NCBI RefSeq assembly: GCF_014202345.1
Contig: NZ_JACHGO010000002.1
Location: forward strand, 355,630 to 419,629
Length of the DNA stretch: 64,000 nucleotides
Source of the DNA: Desulfovibrio intestinalis
Lineage (GTDB): Bacteria; Desulfobacterota; Desulfovibrionia; Desulfovibrionales; Desulfovibrionaceae
Direction: 5' to 3'
A program made the translations under genes and the position numbers. The notes under the pieces were generated by a model. It was not told the DNA's origin and searched no databases. It saw nothing but the letters and a program-made list of their open reading frames with translations. Shown here piece by piece: positions 16,307-26,429 of this stretch; positions within the stretch are counted from its first letter, which is position 1; every line of letters begins with the position of its first letter.

Positions 16307-17203
16307 ATGGCACGACATATTCTGACCATCAAAAGTTTGGGAGAAAAGGCGTCCTGGCTGCTTGTGCAACAGGCAATGGGCATGCCAGAGGCCAAAACGC
16401 ACACCAATTTTATGGCGGATCGGGTGGCAGTGCTTTTATTTGCCGATAATTCGCTGCCTGAAAGGCTTTGCGTATCTGCTGCCGTGCGTCAAATGGGCGG
16501 GTCTGTGGTTTATGAAGGCAGCCGCACTGTTTGGCGCAAAGAATTGGCGGCTTTTCGTGAACAGCTTATGCCAATCTTTAGCTACTACGTCGACTGCCTC
16601 TATACGCATGGACTGACTGTAAGTTCCTGGGATCCGGCCCGTCTTGACCTTCGTTTTCCGATAATCAATGCGGGCAGCCCTGATGCGCACCCTGCGCATG
16701 CTCTGGCCGACATTGCCTGCATGCTGCGTAACTCACGGGATCTTCGCGGCGTAACCTGCGCATGGCTTGGCTGCCTCAACGGCACTTTACACTCTTTGAT
16801 TGAAGCCACAGCATGGTTTCCCTTTGCTCTGCGTGTGGCTCTGCCGGAGCATGTGGACGCTGCTCCTCTTAAAGCGGAAGCGGCCCGGTTGGGAACAAAT
16901 ATCACCTTCGTGGATACGCCGGATGAAGCGGTAAAGGGCGCCGATTATCTTTTGGTCGGCTGCCGCGGCGGCATTACCGCTGAAGAATATGAAGACTGGA
17001 GCGTAAGCGAAGAGCTGCTGGCCAAGGCAAAACCGCACGCAAGGGTCATGCTCTGCGCGGCGCCCGCCGATGCCATCATGGTAGGAAGCAATATTTTGCG
17101 CAACAACAAAACATCCTTGCTGGCGCAACAGTCTGAATACCGCCTGCGTGTGCATAAACGCATGTTGCATTGGGCGTTTTTGGATAACGAAGACGATATG
17201 TAA
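16307..17203 (+). CDS. Divergent ornithine/aspartate carbamoyltransferase homologue with altered active-site motifs
   Basis: A 298-residue protein with the length and block order of ornithine carbamoyltransferase. The N-terminus MARHILTIKSLGEKASWLL, the HPAHALAD block (128-135, canonical HPCQxLAD), a Rossmann-like LRGVTCAWLG, and a C-terminal QQSEYRLRVHKRMLHW (canonical QAENRLHxQKAxL) are recognisable. Key catalytic blocks are changed. The carbamoyl-phosphate motif STRTR is SLPER at 49-53. The HCLP motif is LCAAP at 249-253, and the SMG ornithine loop is replaced by GCRGG. Ordinary transcarbamylase activity is therefore unlikely. A good GGAGGA ribosome site and a terminator show it is a single-gene unit. 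Possible roles are a different transcarbamylase substrate or a non-catalytic paralogue. Confidence 0.75.
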   Translation: MARHILTIKSLGEKASWLLVQQAMGMPEAKTHTNFMADRVAVLLFADNSLPERLCVSAAVRQMGGSVVYEGSRTVWRKELAAFREQLMPIFSYYVDCLYTHGLTVSSWDPARLDLRFPIINAGSPDAHPAHALADIACMLRNSRDLRGVTCAWLGCLNGTLHSLIEATAWFPFALRVALPEHVDAAPLKAEAARLGTNITFVDTPDEAVKGADYLLVGCRGGITAEEYEDWSVSEELLAKAKPHARVMLCAAPADAIMVGSNILRNNKTSLLAQQSEYRLRVHKRMLHWAFLDNEDDM

Positions 17204-17208
17204 AAATC

Positions 17209-17240
17209 GAAACGCCCGTAAGAACGGGCGTTTCTGTTGT
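17209..17240 (+). terminator. Intrinsic terminator after the transcarbamylase-like gene
   Basis: Perfect ten-base stem GAAACGCCCG/CGGGCGTTTC with loop TAAGAA, followed by TGTTGT, starting five bases after the stop codon. Confidence 0.8.
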
Positions 17241-17382
17241 ATACTGAAAAATTTGAAACAGATGAATTTTGAGGATATGCATCCTCGTAGTTCAAGGCAT
17301 GCCAGCCACGGCATTTACCCCCGCAAAAGAACAGCGCTTACGCTTCCTTGCCGGACGTCTGCCAACACAGTCGCCCAAATTC

Positions 17383-17404
17383 TTTCAACGTAAAAATGCT
17401 CTAG
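17383..17404. repeat. Solo right end of the dispersed palindromic element (copy 2)
   Basis: TTTCAACGTAAAAATGCTCTAG matches the right-hand end of the repeat family apart from a few bases. No matching left end was found, so it is a degraded or partial copy. Its terminal CTAG supplies the TAG stop of the minus-strand gene that ends at 17401. Confidence 0.6.
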
Positions 17405-18003
17405 TCTGCCAGTATTTCGTATTGTTCCAGTTTGTCCCACACTGCGCTGATAAGCATGGCCATTACGGCTGTCAGCCGGGCCTTGGATTGATCGTCCAGC
17501 GGCGAGGCTTCACCCCGCACTCTGGCAGTCTCTACCGCAAGGCGCTGACAAAAAAGTTCCGGGCACTGTGATTGCTCACTCTGCGCCAGCAAGGGCATAT
17601 ACTGGGCAAAGGGCCCATCAACAAAGGCTTCCAGGCCAGAGGGCAGGCCGTCCGTTTTTTCTGCAGATGCAGATTCCGATGCAGGCGGTGCCTCCTGATT
17701 TACAGGCTTGGCCGGATCTGTGGGCTGCGCTTTGGCGGCATTCTGCAAAAGATTGCCTGTTTGGCGCAGATAGCCCATCAAAACACTGTTGGGGGCGTAC
17801 TGCATGAGCCCTGCCGTGACCACCGCATGGGTGAAGGCGCGCCATTCTGAACAAAAGCAGATGGCTCCCGCTCCTTCAAGATAGACTGGCGGCAACTGGG
17901 CGCTGTGCGCCAGGCGCACCATACCCTCTGCATCAGTATTGATGGAAAAAAGAATGCAGGCGGCTTCAATGCCCTGTGCGGCGCTCAATTGTTTTTTGGA
18001 CAT
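17401..18003 (-). CDS. Protein of unknown function, 200 residues
   Basis: No family was recognised. The first 90 residues look globular, with [39 protein letters not shown] strands and helices. Then comes a low-complexity linker rich in Ala, Pro, Glu and Ser (about 92-118), then a helical C-terminal part. There is no signal peptide or clear membrane segment. The start overlaps the end of queC by 19 bases, so it is the last gene of the nuclease-queC unit. The TAG stop lies in the terminal CTAG of a dispersed repeat, so the native C-terminus may have been altered. Confidence 0.7.
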   Translation of the reverse strand: MSKKQLSAAQGIEAACILFSINTDAEGMVRLAHSAQLPPVYLEGAGAICFCSEWRAFTHAVVTAGLMQYAPNSVLMGYLRQTGNLLQNAAKAQPTDPAKPVNQEAPPASESASAEKTDGLPSGLEAFVDGPFAQYMPLLAQSEQSQCPELFCQRLAVETARVRGEASPLDDQSKARLTAVMAMLISAVWDKLEQYEILAD

Positions 18004-18767
18004 GACTCTTCACTTTCTTGAAGGAGGGGCGTCATATATTCGGCGTACCCGGCTGCCCGCAAACGGCAGGCAGGGCACTGGCCACAACCATAGCCCCAGG
18101 CGTGGCGGTTGCCGCGCTGGCCCGCATAGCAGGTGTGGCTTTCCTCAACAATCAGATCTACAAGCGCCGGGCCGCCCAAGCTGCGGGCGAGAGTCCAGGC
18201 GTCTTTTTTGCTGCGCCACATAAGAGGCGTGTGCAAAACGAAGTTCGCAGCCATTCCCGTATTAAGGGCTACCTGCATGGCCTTGATGCTGTCGTCACGG
18301 CAGTCGGGGTAGCCGGAATAATCGCTCTGGCACACGCCCAGCACCATATGCCGTATGTTCTGCCCATACGCCCAGGCTGCCGCGTGCAAAATAAAGATGA
18401 GGTTTCGTCCGGGCACAAAGGTGTTTGGAAGGCCCTCAGGACCGTTTTCTTCAATAGGAGCAGTGGAGGTGAGTGCCGTATTGGCAAGCTGGCGAAAAAG
18501 ATCAATGTCCAGCAGACAATCCGGGCCGAGACGTTGTTGCCACTGCGGATTCATGGCTGCCATTTTCTGGCGGATATTTTCACGGCAGGCCAATTCGACG
18601 GAATGGCGCTGCCCGTAATCAAAGCCAAGGGTGCGCACGCAGCCAAACCTGTCCAAGGCCCAGGCCAGGCACGTTGCAGAATCCTGACCGCCGGAAAAAA
18701 TTACCAGAGCTGTTTGCTCTGCCAAGGGACTGAGCATGGCCTCGTTTTGGCGGGAGCACGCGTTCAT
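17985..18767 (-). CDS. queC: 7-cyano-7-deazaguanine synthase
   Basis: Converts 7-carboxy-7-deazaguanine to preQ0 with ATP and ammonia in queuosine tRNA modification; 260 residues. The PP-loop [14 protein letters not shown] lies near residues 25-38, and [12 protein letters not shown] follows. The zinc-binding cluster at the C-terminus reads HTCYAGQ...[13 protein letters not shown]. The ATG at 18767 overlaps the stop of the upstream nuclease gene as ATGA. A TTG 24 bases further upstream is possible but has no support. Other queuosine genes are not in the window. Confidence 0.92.
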   Translation of the reverse strand: MNACSRQNEAMLSPLAEQTALVIFSGGQDSATCLAWALDRFGCVRTLGFDYGQRHSVELACRENIRQKMAAMNPQWQQRLGPDCLLDIDLFRQLANTALTSTAPIEENGPEGLPNTFVPGRNLIFILHAAAWAYGQNIRHMVLGVCQSDYSGYPDCRDDSIKAMQVALNTGMAANFVLHTPLMWRSKKDAWTLARSLGGPALVDLIVEESHTCYAGQRGNRHAWGYGCGQCPACRLRAAGYAEYMTPLLQESEESCPKNN

Positions 18768-19726
18768 GGCGTCACCGGCCAGAAAGGACAAACCCGTGCA
18801 GGTGCATAGCCCGCCATAAAGGCGTCCATCAAGTTGCCAAAATATACGCGGTTTCTTGGCCGTATGCTCTGCGCTTCTGCGCAGTCAGCGGGGAAGAAGC
18901 GCAAAGACTCCTTGTTGCCAAGGTAGTTGTTCTTGGCGACAGGCTGCGAAAGCAAGAAGCCCCACATGCCACGGCGTTCGGCAATAGCCTCGTGCTGCAA
19001 ATTGCGCAGGCGTTCCTGCAACTGAGGGCTCAGGTCGCGGTGTGGATAGAAATAGGCCGCACCGTTGCGTACCATAATTTCATTCAGCGAACTGCCGTCT
19101 GGCAGCAAAACTTCGGCCAGAATACGGCCATGTATGTCACGGTGCTTAACGCCTGCCTGAAGAAGCATCACCTGCTGTCCCTGCGTCAAATCTGTAAGCT
19201 GGCCTCTGGCTTCACGCGCAAAAAGCTGGCCCTTTCGGTCGCCCTTGGACAGCTCGGGAGCGTCAATGCCCGCCAGACGCACTATACGTCTGTCTGTAAG
19301 CTTGAAGGTGTCGCCGTCAAAGCAATGCGCCACGAAACCAAGTGGTTGCGGCAGGGGCGGGGCCTTTGGGGGCAGATCAGAAGGATCAAAAAAAGCCGGA
19401 TCGTCTTCGGGCCCGGGCGGAGGCGGAGGAGGCGGCGGAAAATCGGGGGGTGGCATATCAGCTGGTGCTTCGGGAACAGGAATATTAGCTTCAGCCCCAT
19501 CAGTAAGCACTGCCGTGGTGTCTCGGGACGCCGTACTCGCGCTGTCGCCTTCTGTGTTCACCACAGGCCGCTCGGCGGCAACCTGCTCGGAAGCTTGGGC
19601 ATTTGCGCCGAAGCTCAGGAAAGGCAGAAGAGCCAGCAGACAAAGAAGGCCAAAGAACTTGGGCGCACTGTGCAGCCGCCCGAATCTGCGCAAAACTGAC
19701 ACAACCACTATGGTATCCTGCTGCAT
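18764..19726 (-). CDS. Exported SNase-like (thermonuclease-fold) nuclease with proline-rich linker
   Basis: A 320-residue protein. The N-terminal segment has a basic stretch and a long hydrophobic core ending in ANAQA (about residues 24-45), so export is predicted. A linker of about 80 residues contains a run of prolines and acidic residues. The staphylococcal-nuclease domain follows (about 130-265): [25 protein letters not shown], then [22 protein letters not shown] and [10 protein letters not shown]. The catalytic Asp, Glu and Arg positions appear intact. It probably degrades extracellular or periplasmic nucleic acid. The first ATG (19726) was chosen; a TTG at 19762 is the alternative. No clear ribosome site is visible for either. 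Confidence 0.78.
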   Translation of the reverse strand: MQQDTIVVVSVLRRFGRLHSAPKFFGLLCLLALLPFLSFGANAQASEQVAAERPVVNTEGDSASTASRDTTAVLTDGAEANIPVPEAPADMPPPDFPPPPPPPPGPEDDPAFFDPSDLPPKAPPLPQPLGFVAHCFDGDTFKLTDRRIVRLAGIDAPELSKGDRKGQLFAREARGQLTDLTQGQQVMLLQAGVKHRDIHGRILAEVLLPDGSSLNEIMVRNGAAYFYPHRDLSPQLQERLRNLQHEAIAERRGMWGFLLSQPVAKNNYLGNKESLRFFPADCAEAQSIRPRNRVYFGNLMDAFMAGYAPARVCPFWPVTP

Positions 19727-19813
19727 GAGTGAAAAAAGTAGCGGGTTAGATCCGCCCCTCAAACTGTTTTGTACCGGAAGTAAAACGGTCTCAGTGTACT
19801 GTCAACGCTTCTA

Positions 19814-19962
19814 AAACGGACAAACTTTGAAATGCTTTACATTCCAAAGTTATCATTTTGCCAAAAAATACAGTTTGAGGCAAACTTTACGCCGCGCTGC
19901 GGCGTGCTGCATCCTTGTATTGCATTAGGGCATTCAAATTTTTTCAAAGGTAAAATGCTCTA
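19814..19962. repeat. Dispersed palindromic element, long form (copy 3)
   Basis: About 149 bases with a decayed left end (CAAACTTTGAAATG), the internal hairpin TTTGAAATGCTTTACATTCCAAAG, and a right end TTTTCAAAGGTAAAATGCTCTA. It aligns with copy 1 block by block. It lies between the nuclease gene and the rpoD terminator. Confidence 0.7.
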
Positions 19963-19966
19963 ACAT

Positions 19967-20003
19967 CAGAGCGGCCTGGCCTTGAAAAGACCAAGCCGCT
20001 CTG
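19967..20003 (-). terminator. Probable rpoD terminator
   Basis: Nine-base stem CAGAGCGGC/GCCGCTCTG, extended by further pairing inside the loop, eight bases after the rpoD stop on the minus strand. A clear T-run is lacking directly after the stem; T-rich sequence follows in the adjoining repeat. Confidence 0.5.
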
Positions 20004-20010
20004 GGACGAA

Positions 20011-21780
20011 CTAGTTTTCGTAGTATGAGCGCAGGGGTTGGCTGCGCACAGGGTGGCGCAACTTTCGCAGCGCCTTGGCTTCGATCTGGCGGATACGTTC
20101 GCGGGTTACGTTAAAGAGCTTGCCCACTTCTTCAAGGGTGTGGTCACTTTTTTCAGCAATGCCGAAACGCTTGCGCAGAACCTGCTCTTCGCGTGGGGTA
20201 AGGTCGGCCAATACCGCAGCCAACTGTTCTGAAAGCTTGGTATTGATAACTTCTTCCGCCGGGGCAACAGCCTTTTTGTCTTCAATGAAATCGCCCAGGC
20301 TCGAATCTTCTTCGTCACCAATGGGAGTTTCCAGCGAAATGGGTTCCTTGGCGATTTTGAGTACTTTTTTGACCTTTTCCACCGGGTATTCCATACGTTC
20401 GGCGATTTCTTCCGGAGTGGGATCGCGTCCCAGTTCCTGAACAAGGTAGCGCGACGTGCGAATAAGCTTGTTGATAGTCTCGATCATGTGCACGGGAATA
20501 CGGATAGTACGGGCCTGGTCGGCAATGGCGCGGGTAATGGCCTGCCGAATCCACCATGTGGCATAGGTGGAAAACTTGTAGCCGCGCTGGTATTCGAACT
20601 TGTCCACGGCCTTCATAAGGCCGATGTTGCCTTCCTGAATAAGATCAAGGAATTGCAGGCCACGGTTAGTGTACTTTTTGGCGATGGAGACCACGAGGCG
20701 CAGGTTGGAGCGGATGAGCTCCTGCTTGGCGCGCATGGCCGCAGTATTGCCGCGCTTGATGCGCCACAGCACTTCTTCAAGGTCAGTGACGTTGTGGCAG
20801 CACTTTTCCTGCAGGCGGCTAAGAATTTCGATCTTGCCGATAATCATTTCCTTAAAGGAAAAGAGCTCGTCCACGCTGAGTTTGAGGTCGCGGGCAGCGT
20901 CAACAGGGTTGACCTCGCGCTTTTCAAGACCGTCGAACATGGCCTGAATTTCAGCCTGGGTGCGGCCCGTGGAAAGAATATAGGCCGAAAGGTCGCGCTG
21001 GCAGTTGTGCATCTGGCGCACATAGTCTTCAACCGTTTCAATGATGCGGTCGATGAGGGTCTTTTCCAGCTTGATGTCGCGCAGACGAAGGACGATCTCT
21101 TCCTTGAAGCAGATAATTTCCTTTTGCACGGCAGTGACGCGGCGGTCCATGCAGGCGCATGTATCCAGCTTTTTGTAAATCTTGCGTTTTTTCTTGAAGG
21201 TCTGCTTGATTTCGTCAAGCAGCAGAATAACGCGCGAGCGCTGGTTCATTTCGTCTTCGCTGGGGTCGTCTTCTTCAATGGTTTTAACCACATCCTTAAG
21301 CTTGATGCGGTTCTGGCGCAGGTCTTCGCCAACATTGATGAGTTCTTCAACCGCCACCGGAACTTCAACCAAGGCGTAAAGCACATCCTGCTCGCCCATT
21401 TCGATTTTTTTGGCGATGACAACTTCACCGTCACGGTCCAGCAGCGGCACGGCACCCATTTCGCGCAGATACATGCGCACAGGGTCAGTGCTGCGTGACG
21501 AATAGTCGGCAGACTCTTCGTCTTCGGACAGATCAAGGGAGCTGTCAGTTATTTCTTCATCAGACTCGGTGGCGGCGGCAGAAATTTTCTTTCCTTCCTT
21601 TTCCGAGTCCACAATAACGATTTCCAGCTGTTCAAAAATGCCGATAATCTCTTCAAACTGCTCGGGGGTGCTCATCTCCACGGGGAGAGCCTTGTTGACT
21701 TCTTCAAAAGTCAGAAAGCCCGCGCCCTTGCCCTTCGCAATAAGCGATTGAATCTGCTGGATATCTTTAAGATTGCTCAT
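20011..21780 (-). CDS. rpoD: Primary RNA polymerase sigma-70 factor
   Basis: Housekeeping sigma factor, 589 residues. Region 1.1-like N-terminus, a 1.2 segment [23 protein letters not shown], and a long non-conserved insert lead to region 2 ([21 protein letters not shown]...[19 protein letters not shown]...[12 protein letters not shown]). Region 3 follows, then region 4 with the helix-turn-helix [28 protein letters not shown]. The ATG at 21780 has GGAGAAAGG just upstream and lies 14 bases inside the end of dnaG. It is the last gene of the rpsU-yqeY-mutS2-dnaG-rpoD array. Confidence 0.96.
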   Translation of the reverse strand: MSNLKDIQQIQSLIAKGKGAGFLTFEEVNKALPVEMSTPEQFEEIIGIFEQLEIVIVDSEKEGKKISAAATESDEEITDSSLDLSEDEESADYSSRSTDPVRMYLREMGAVPLLDRDGEVVIAKKIEMGEQDVLYALVEVPVAVEELINVGEDLRQNRIKLKDVVKTIEEDDPSEDEMNQRSRVILLLDEIKQTFKKKRKIYKKLDTCACMDRRVTAVQKEIICFKEEIVLRLRDIKLEKTLIDRIIETVEDYVRQMHNCQRDLSAYILSTGRTQAEIQAMFDGLEKREVNPVDAARDLKLSVDELFSFKEMIIGKIEILSRLQEKCCHNVTDLEEVLWRIKRGNTAAMRAKQELIRSNLRLVVSIAKKYTNRGLQFLDLIQEGNIGLMKAVDKFEYQRGYKFSTYATWWIRQAITRAIADQARTIRIPVHMIETINKLIRTSRYLVQELGRDPTPEEIAERMEYPVEKVKKVLKIAKEPISLETPIGDEEDSSLGDFIEDKKAVAPAEEVINTKLSEQLAAVLADLTPREEQVLRKRFGIAEKSDHTLEEVGKLFNVTRERIRQIEAKALRKLRHPVRSQPLRSYYEN

Positions 21781-23509
21781 GCCCTTTCTCCAAGGTTTCC
21801 TTAAGTGCGCGAAGATAGTCCAAATCAGCCTCAAAGTCACCTGTGCCGGTGTTAGCTCTCAAGGCTGCGGATAGAGAAGATTTTTGCGCTGATGCGTAAT
21901 AATTATTCAAGTAATGCCGCAGTGATTCCAGTTCTTTGTCGCCATCGTCGCGTGGCGCGGCCTCAGGGCCACAACATTTGCACCAGAAATTTTTTTCCCT
22001 CTGGTCCAGTTGGTGAAAAACTGCCTCCGGGCCATGCGTTTCGATTTTGTCCCACAGCTGACGGGCTATTGGAGACTGAAGAGCCAGGTCGGCCCCCATT
22101 TCCTGCATATCTGCCAGACGCTGAGGATAACGCACGGCGTACATCATGACTTCACGGTCGCGTATGTTCTGGCGCGCATTTCCTGACGGTGCTCCGCCTG
22201 TTTCTGCGCGTGCCTTGTCTGGCCGGGAGCCGCGTGATTGAACAAGCCCTTCACGCAGGTCGGCTTCTGAAAGTTGTAACTGCCCGGCCAGCCGTGAAAC
22301 ATAGGGGCTGACCAACTCGGGAATTTCCACTTGACGCAAAAAGTTGCGCGCCCATTCCACAGTTTCGCGTGGGGCAAGCGCTTTGAGCACATCAACGCAA
22401 AAGCGCAGGCCGTCCGGGGCTTGAGCCTGCAAGGTCTCAAAGGCTTCTGGTCCAGCACCGCGCAGCAGGCTGTCGATGTCTTCGCCCTCGGGCATAAGCA
22501 CTACCGAGCAGGACAGGCCGCGCGTAAGCAGCATTTCACACGAGCGCAGGGCCGCCTTGCGCCCGGCGCGGTCGCCGTCAAAAAGCAGCGTCAGCTGCGA
22601 AACAAACCCTGAAAGCCGCTTGATCTGTTCCGGGGTCAGCGCTGTTCCCAGCACGCCCACGGCATTGTCATACCCGAACTGGTGCAGGGTCAGCACGTCC
22701 ATGTAACCTTCGGTCAGCAGCACCCGCCCCTTGGTGACCATACCCTTGCGGGCCTGCGCCAGGCCGTAAAGATGCTCGCCCTTTTTATAGATGGGCGTGT
22801 CGGCGCTGTTTATGTACTTGGCTTCTTCTTCATCAGCGATGATGCGTCCGCCAAAGGCTATGATCTGGTTGGACAGACTTTTGATGGGGAAAATAAGCCT
22901 GCCCCGAAAACGGTCATAGGCACGCCCATTGCCCGATTGCCCCAAAAGCCCCGATTCAACCGCCATGCGGGCGTCGAAACCCGCGCGCCGCAGCGCGTCT
23001 GCCAGTGATTGCCATTCTCTTTTGGCCCAGCCGATGCCAAAACGCTGCACTATTTCCTGGCTCAGGCCGCGCTTTTCTATGTACGCGCGGCATTCTTCGC
23101 CGTCGGGGCCATTGAGCGTGGCAGCAAAATGCCCGGCAGCCAGTTCATACATACGCAGCATCTGCTGACGCGAAGAGCGGCGTTCACGTTCTTCACCCTG
23201 CTGGCGGGCGTTGTTTGGGCCGCGGTCAATGGTTATACCCGATTCCGCAGCCAGTTGTTCCAGCGTTTCTTTAAAATCCAGTCCGTTGATACGGCTGTAA
23301 AAATCAAAAATATCACCTGATGCGTGGCACCCAAAACAGTAAAACAGTCCCTGCTCTTCGTTAACTGAAAAAGACGGTTTTGTTTCCTGATGAAATGGGC
23401 AAGGCGCCACCCACCGTGGCCCGTTGCGCCTGAGCTCCACATAGCGGCGCACAACGTCCACAATATTCATGCGCTCCTTGATGGCGCGTATGGCATCCTT
23501 GGACTGCAT
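21767..23509 (-). CDS. dnaG: DNA primase
   Basis: Synthesises RNA primers at replication forks; 580 residues. The N-terminal zinc-binding domain has CPFH...[10 protein letters not shown] (C-H-C-C ligands). The RNA-polymerase core follows with [20 protein letters not shown] and the TOPRIM motifs [12 protein letters not shown] and [13 protein letters not shown]. The C-terminal part is the helicase-interacting region. The start [20 protein letters not shown] was chosen by family similarity. Confidence 0.95.
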   Translation of the reverse strand: MQSKDAIRAIKERMNIVDVVRRYVELRRNGPRWVAPCPFHQETKPSFSVNEEQGLFYCFGCHASGDIFDFYSRINGLDFKETLEQLAAESGITIDRGPNNARQQGEERERRSSRQQMLRMYELAAGHFAATLNGPDGEECRAYIEKRGLSQEIVQRFGIGWAKREWQSLADALRRAGFDARMAVESGLLGQSGNGRAYDRFRGRLIFPIKSLSNQIIAFGGRIIADEEEAKYINSADTPIYKKGEHLYGLAQARKGMVTKGRVLLTEGYMDVLTLHQFGYDNAVGVLGTALTPEQIKRLSGFVSQLTLLFDGDRAGRKAALRSCEMLLTRGLSCSVVLMPEGEDIDSLLRGAGPEAFETLQAQAPDGLRFCVDVLKALAPRETVEWARNFLRQVEIPELVSPYVSRLAGQLQLSEADLREGLVQSRGSRPDKARAETGGAPSGNARQNIRDREVMMYAVRYPQRLADMQEMGADLALQSPIARQLWDKIETHGPEAVFHQLDQREKNFWCKCCGPEAAPRDDGDKELESLRHYLNNYYASAQKSSLSAALRANTGTGDFEADLDYLRALKETLEKGHEQS

Positions 23510-23557
23510 TGCAGATTTTTCCTTGATCAGAGAACAGCGTTCAGACTCGTGGCTGTA

Positions 23558-23583
23558 TTTTTCAGGCCTGACGGCCTGAAAAA
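23558..23583. terminator. Terminator-like hairpin between mutS2 and dnaG
   Basis: Eleven-base stem TTTTTCAGGCC/GGCCTGAAAAA with a TGAC loop, flanked by T on both strands. On the minus strand it follows mutS2 by about 110 bases, so it may reduce read-through into dnaG-rpoD, which would then need their own promoter. Confidence 0.65.
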
Positions 23584-23690
23584 AATTGCTCTCTGCCGAT
23601 AACAACACTTGTTTCGTCAGGATGCGGGCAAAAAATGCCTCCCAACACAGAATTTCTATAGCTTTGAAGCGTAATTTTCTGGCTGCTCGC

Positions 23691-26144
23691 CTAGCGCAGG
23701 GTCACAATGGTCATGCCGTCGCCACCCTGATCTTCAGGGGCAAGGCTGAATTTTTCCACAGCGGGAAAGGCCCGCAAAAATTCATGAACCTGTCGTCTCA
23801 AGGCTCCTGTGCCGCGCCCATGCACTATTTCCACTTCGCGAAAACCCGCAAGCAGGGTCTTGTCCATAAAGCGTTCAAGTTCTGCAAGAGCTACATCGGC
23901 ACGATGTCCCCGCATGTCAAGTCGTAGTGATGCTCCATCTGCCGCTCCCGCCGGGCGGGCTGAACCTCCGCTTGTGGGGGCGGCAGCCTGACGGGGTGTG
24001 CTGTCAAGAATGGAAGAGGGTTTGCCCGGAGCGTTTGCAGGTGCCTGCTGCCCCGGTATCCGCAGCGCCTTCATATCGGCCCACAGGTTCACGCCGTTCA
24101 TGTCCAGGCGAACGCGGCTTTTGCGTTCGTCCACGTCAGTGATTACACCGCGTTTGTTAAAAATCGTATGCAACACCTGTTGGCCCACGGCAAAATGCTG
24201 GGGGCTTGGCAATATTGACTGGTTTTGCTCCGGATCATTATCCGTTGCCAGCGAAGCGCGTAGCCGTGACATTTCTTTCAGGGCCTGCTTGTGAGTAGCC
24301 CGTCCTTCTTTCCAGGCGCGCATAAGCTCGGTTGCCTGGGCACGCACCTCGTCATGCAGGCGCAGGCGCTCTTTTTCCAGCTTTTCACGCTCATGCTTGG
24401 CAACGGAACGTGCCTTTTCCTGCTCCTGTTTGAGGAGCACAAGTTCTTCTTCGCGGTTGGCAGCCAGATCATTAAGGCGCGCAAGCAGGGTAGTGGCGTC
24501 TTGCCCGTCCTGCAAAAGATAATGCTCGGCCCGGCGTATAATGCTTTCAGGCAAGCCGTGTTCACGCGCCACATCCAGAGCCTGACTTGCCCCAACCTGG
24601 TCATAGGCCAGCTTGAATAAAGGCTTTTTGCTCTGTGTATCGAAGAGCATAGAGGCCGCCCTGGCCCCTTCCTTGGTAAGGGCATAGCTTTTGAGCGCGG
24701 GAAAATGTGTTGCTGCCAAGACAAAGGTATGTTTGTCCAGCAATTCGTCAAGTACCGCCTGCGCCAGTGCCGCGCCCTGAGCCGGGTCGGTACCTGCGCC
24801 AAATTCGTCCAGCAGGACAATGCCGCTGCCGTCAAGATGCTTCCATGCCTTGCCCAGATGCTCGATTTGGGCGGTGAATGTGGACACGTTGTCGGCAAGG
24901 CTCTGTTCGTCGCCGATAAAGGCATCCATACGGCTGAACCAGGGCAGGTGCGAACCAGCGCCAGCCGGAACGGGCAACCCGCTGAGGGTCATTGCCGCGA
25001 TAAGCCCAAGAGTTTTGAGGCAAACGGTTTTGCCGCCCGCATTGCCGCCAGTGATGACCAGCGCGCGTTCGCCGGGGCGCAGAATGATGTCCAGCGGGCG
25101 CACCGCAGCAGCGGATTTTGCTGCATTTTTGGCGCTATGGGCAGAATCTGACGCGTTGGCGGCCTTGGCCCTGTTAAGCACGAGCAGGGGATGGCGGGCT
25201 TCAAGCAGTTGAATGCCTTCGGTCACAGGGGTAAGCGGCAGGCAGCGGCCATCCAGCAGCGCAGCCAAGCGGCGCTTGGCCTGCAAAAGATCCAGTTGGG
25301 CAAGAAGTTCAAGGGCCGCTTGAGCTCCGGGCAACTCTGCTTCCAGCAGGCCCCGCAAGTATAGCAGTATCTTGCGTTCTTCTTCGCGCTCTTCGCGTTT
25401 CAGCTCCTGAAGGCGGTTGTTGATCTCCACCAGGAACATAGGCTCAAAATAACAGGTTTCACCCGTTTGCGACCAGTCATGAATGATGCCCTGCATACGG
25501 CCTTTGAAATTGGCTTTGAGCGGCAGCACATAACGGTCCGACGAAAGAGTCATGAACTCATCCTGCAAATAAGCCAGCATGTTATATTGAAGGGCGTAAT
25601 CTTTCACCTTGCCCATGCAGCTCTGGTGCAGGCGGCGCAGTTCGCCACGCAGGCGGTAAAGCTCTGGCGAGCTTTCGTCCTTCATTAAGCCGTCGTCGGA
25701 AATGCAGCGCAAAAGGGCTGCCGTCAGCTGTACAGGCAGGGGCGTGCCGTCAGCCATAGCCAGCAGATGCGGCCATTGTTTGGCGGCATCGGGCGCGGCA
25801 ATGGAGGCATGGGCATCGCGTGCCATGCTTAACACTTCCCGCAAAGCCCAAAACGCATCAAGGTCTGGCTGAAAGGCGTGGGCACGGGATGTTTGTGCCG
25901 CTTGCAAAAAGCCCGATACATCAGGAAAGGCGTTGAGCGCAAAGACTGCGCCGCCGATAGCCGGGCGTGAAGACCAGTCGGCAGCTTCCGCATATATCCG
26001 GGCGGCAAGATTGACGTCCTCTGCTTCGGCAAACGGGGTCAGCCCCTGGGCACGTTCACGCCCTACGCCGGAAATGCACAGCGACGCGAGGTGGTCGGTG
26101 ATATGATGGTATTCAAGGGCCTGAAGAGTGCGGGCGTGAATCAT
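23691..26144 (-). CDS. mutS2: MutS2-family ATPase/endonuclease with Smr domain
   Basis: An 817-residue MutS homologue without the mismatch-recognition domain. Core and lever helices lead to the ATPase with Walker A GGNAGGKTVCLKTLG, Walker B region VLLDEFGAGTDPAQGAAL and the H-motif AATHFPALKSYAL. A long coiled coil follows (about 530-640). The C-terminal Smr nuclease domain contains LDMRGHRADVALAELERF and VHGRGTGALRRQVHEFL. MutS2 proteins act on recombination intermediates or, in some bacteria, on collided ribosomes. Its placement among translation and replication genes is compatible with either. Confidence 0.92.
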   Translation of the reverse strand: MIHARTLQALEYHHITDHLASLCISGVGRERAQGLTPFAEAEDVNLAARIYAEAADWSSRPAIGGAVFALNAFPDVSGFLQAAQTSRAHAFQPDLDAFWALREVLSMARDAHASIAAPDAAKQWPHLLAMADGTPLPVQLTAALLRCISDDGLMKDESSPELYRLRGELRRLHQSCMGKVKDYALQYNMLAYLQDEFMTLSSDRYVLPLKANFKGRMQGIIHDWSQTGETCYFEPMFLVEINNRLQELKREEREEERKILLYLRGLLEAELPGAQAALELLAQLDLLQAKRRLAALLDGRCLPLTPVTEGIQLLEARHPLLVLNRAKAANASDSAHSAKNAAKSAAAVRPLDIILRPGERALVITGGNAGGKTVCLKTLGLIAAMTLSGLPVPAGAGSHLPWFSRMDAFIGDEQSLADNVSTFTAQIEHLGKAWKHLDGSGIVLLDEFGAGTDPAQGAALAQAVLDELLDKHTFVLAATHFPALKSYALTKEGARAASMLFDTQSKKPLFKLAYDQVGASQALDVAREHGLPESIIRRAEHYLLQDGQDATTLLARLNDLAANREEELVLLKQEQEKARSVAKHEREKLEKERLRLHDEVRAQATELMRAWKEGRATHKQALKEMSRLRASLATDNDPEQNQSILPSPQHFAVGQQVLHTIFNKRGVITDVDERKSRVRLDMNGVNLWADMKALRIPGQQAPANAPGKPSSILDSTPRQAAAPTSGGSARPAGAADGASLRLDMRGHRADVALAELERFMDKTLLAGFREVEIVHGRGTGALRRQVHEFLRAFPAVEKFSLAPEDQGGDGMTIVTLR

Positions 26145-26429
26145 GCTGATGCCTCGGAAATGATGGTATGGCTTGCCGTAGAGAAAAGAACGCACGAACT
26201 GCTGGACCTTGCAGCCCACAGAGCGCTACGAACGCTCTTTCGCCGGACGCACAGTTTTTCCATATTGTGAGGCAACTCCCGATGGGGCGACAAGTCAGGC
26301 CGTGGGGCGTTTCACACAGGAATGAGGCAGCACGCCCGCCATTGCGGAAATGCGGCTTGAAAACAGAATGTGGTCACTTTTGCACGGCGAACAATTACAT
26401 ATCCGCTGTGCAAAAATGGCAGGATCTGG

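Noticed and set aside
20488..21498. 336-codon open frame antisense to rpoD
   Set aside because: Shadow frame with low-complexity His/Phe/Val composition typical of antisense translation.
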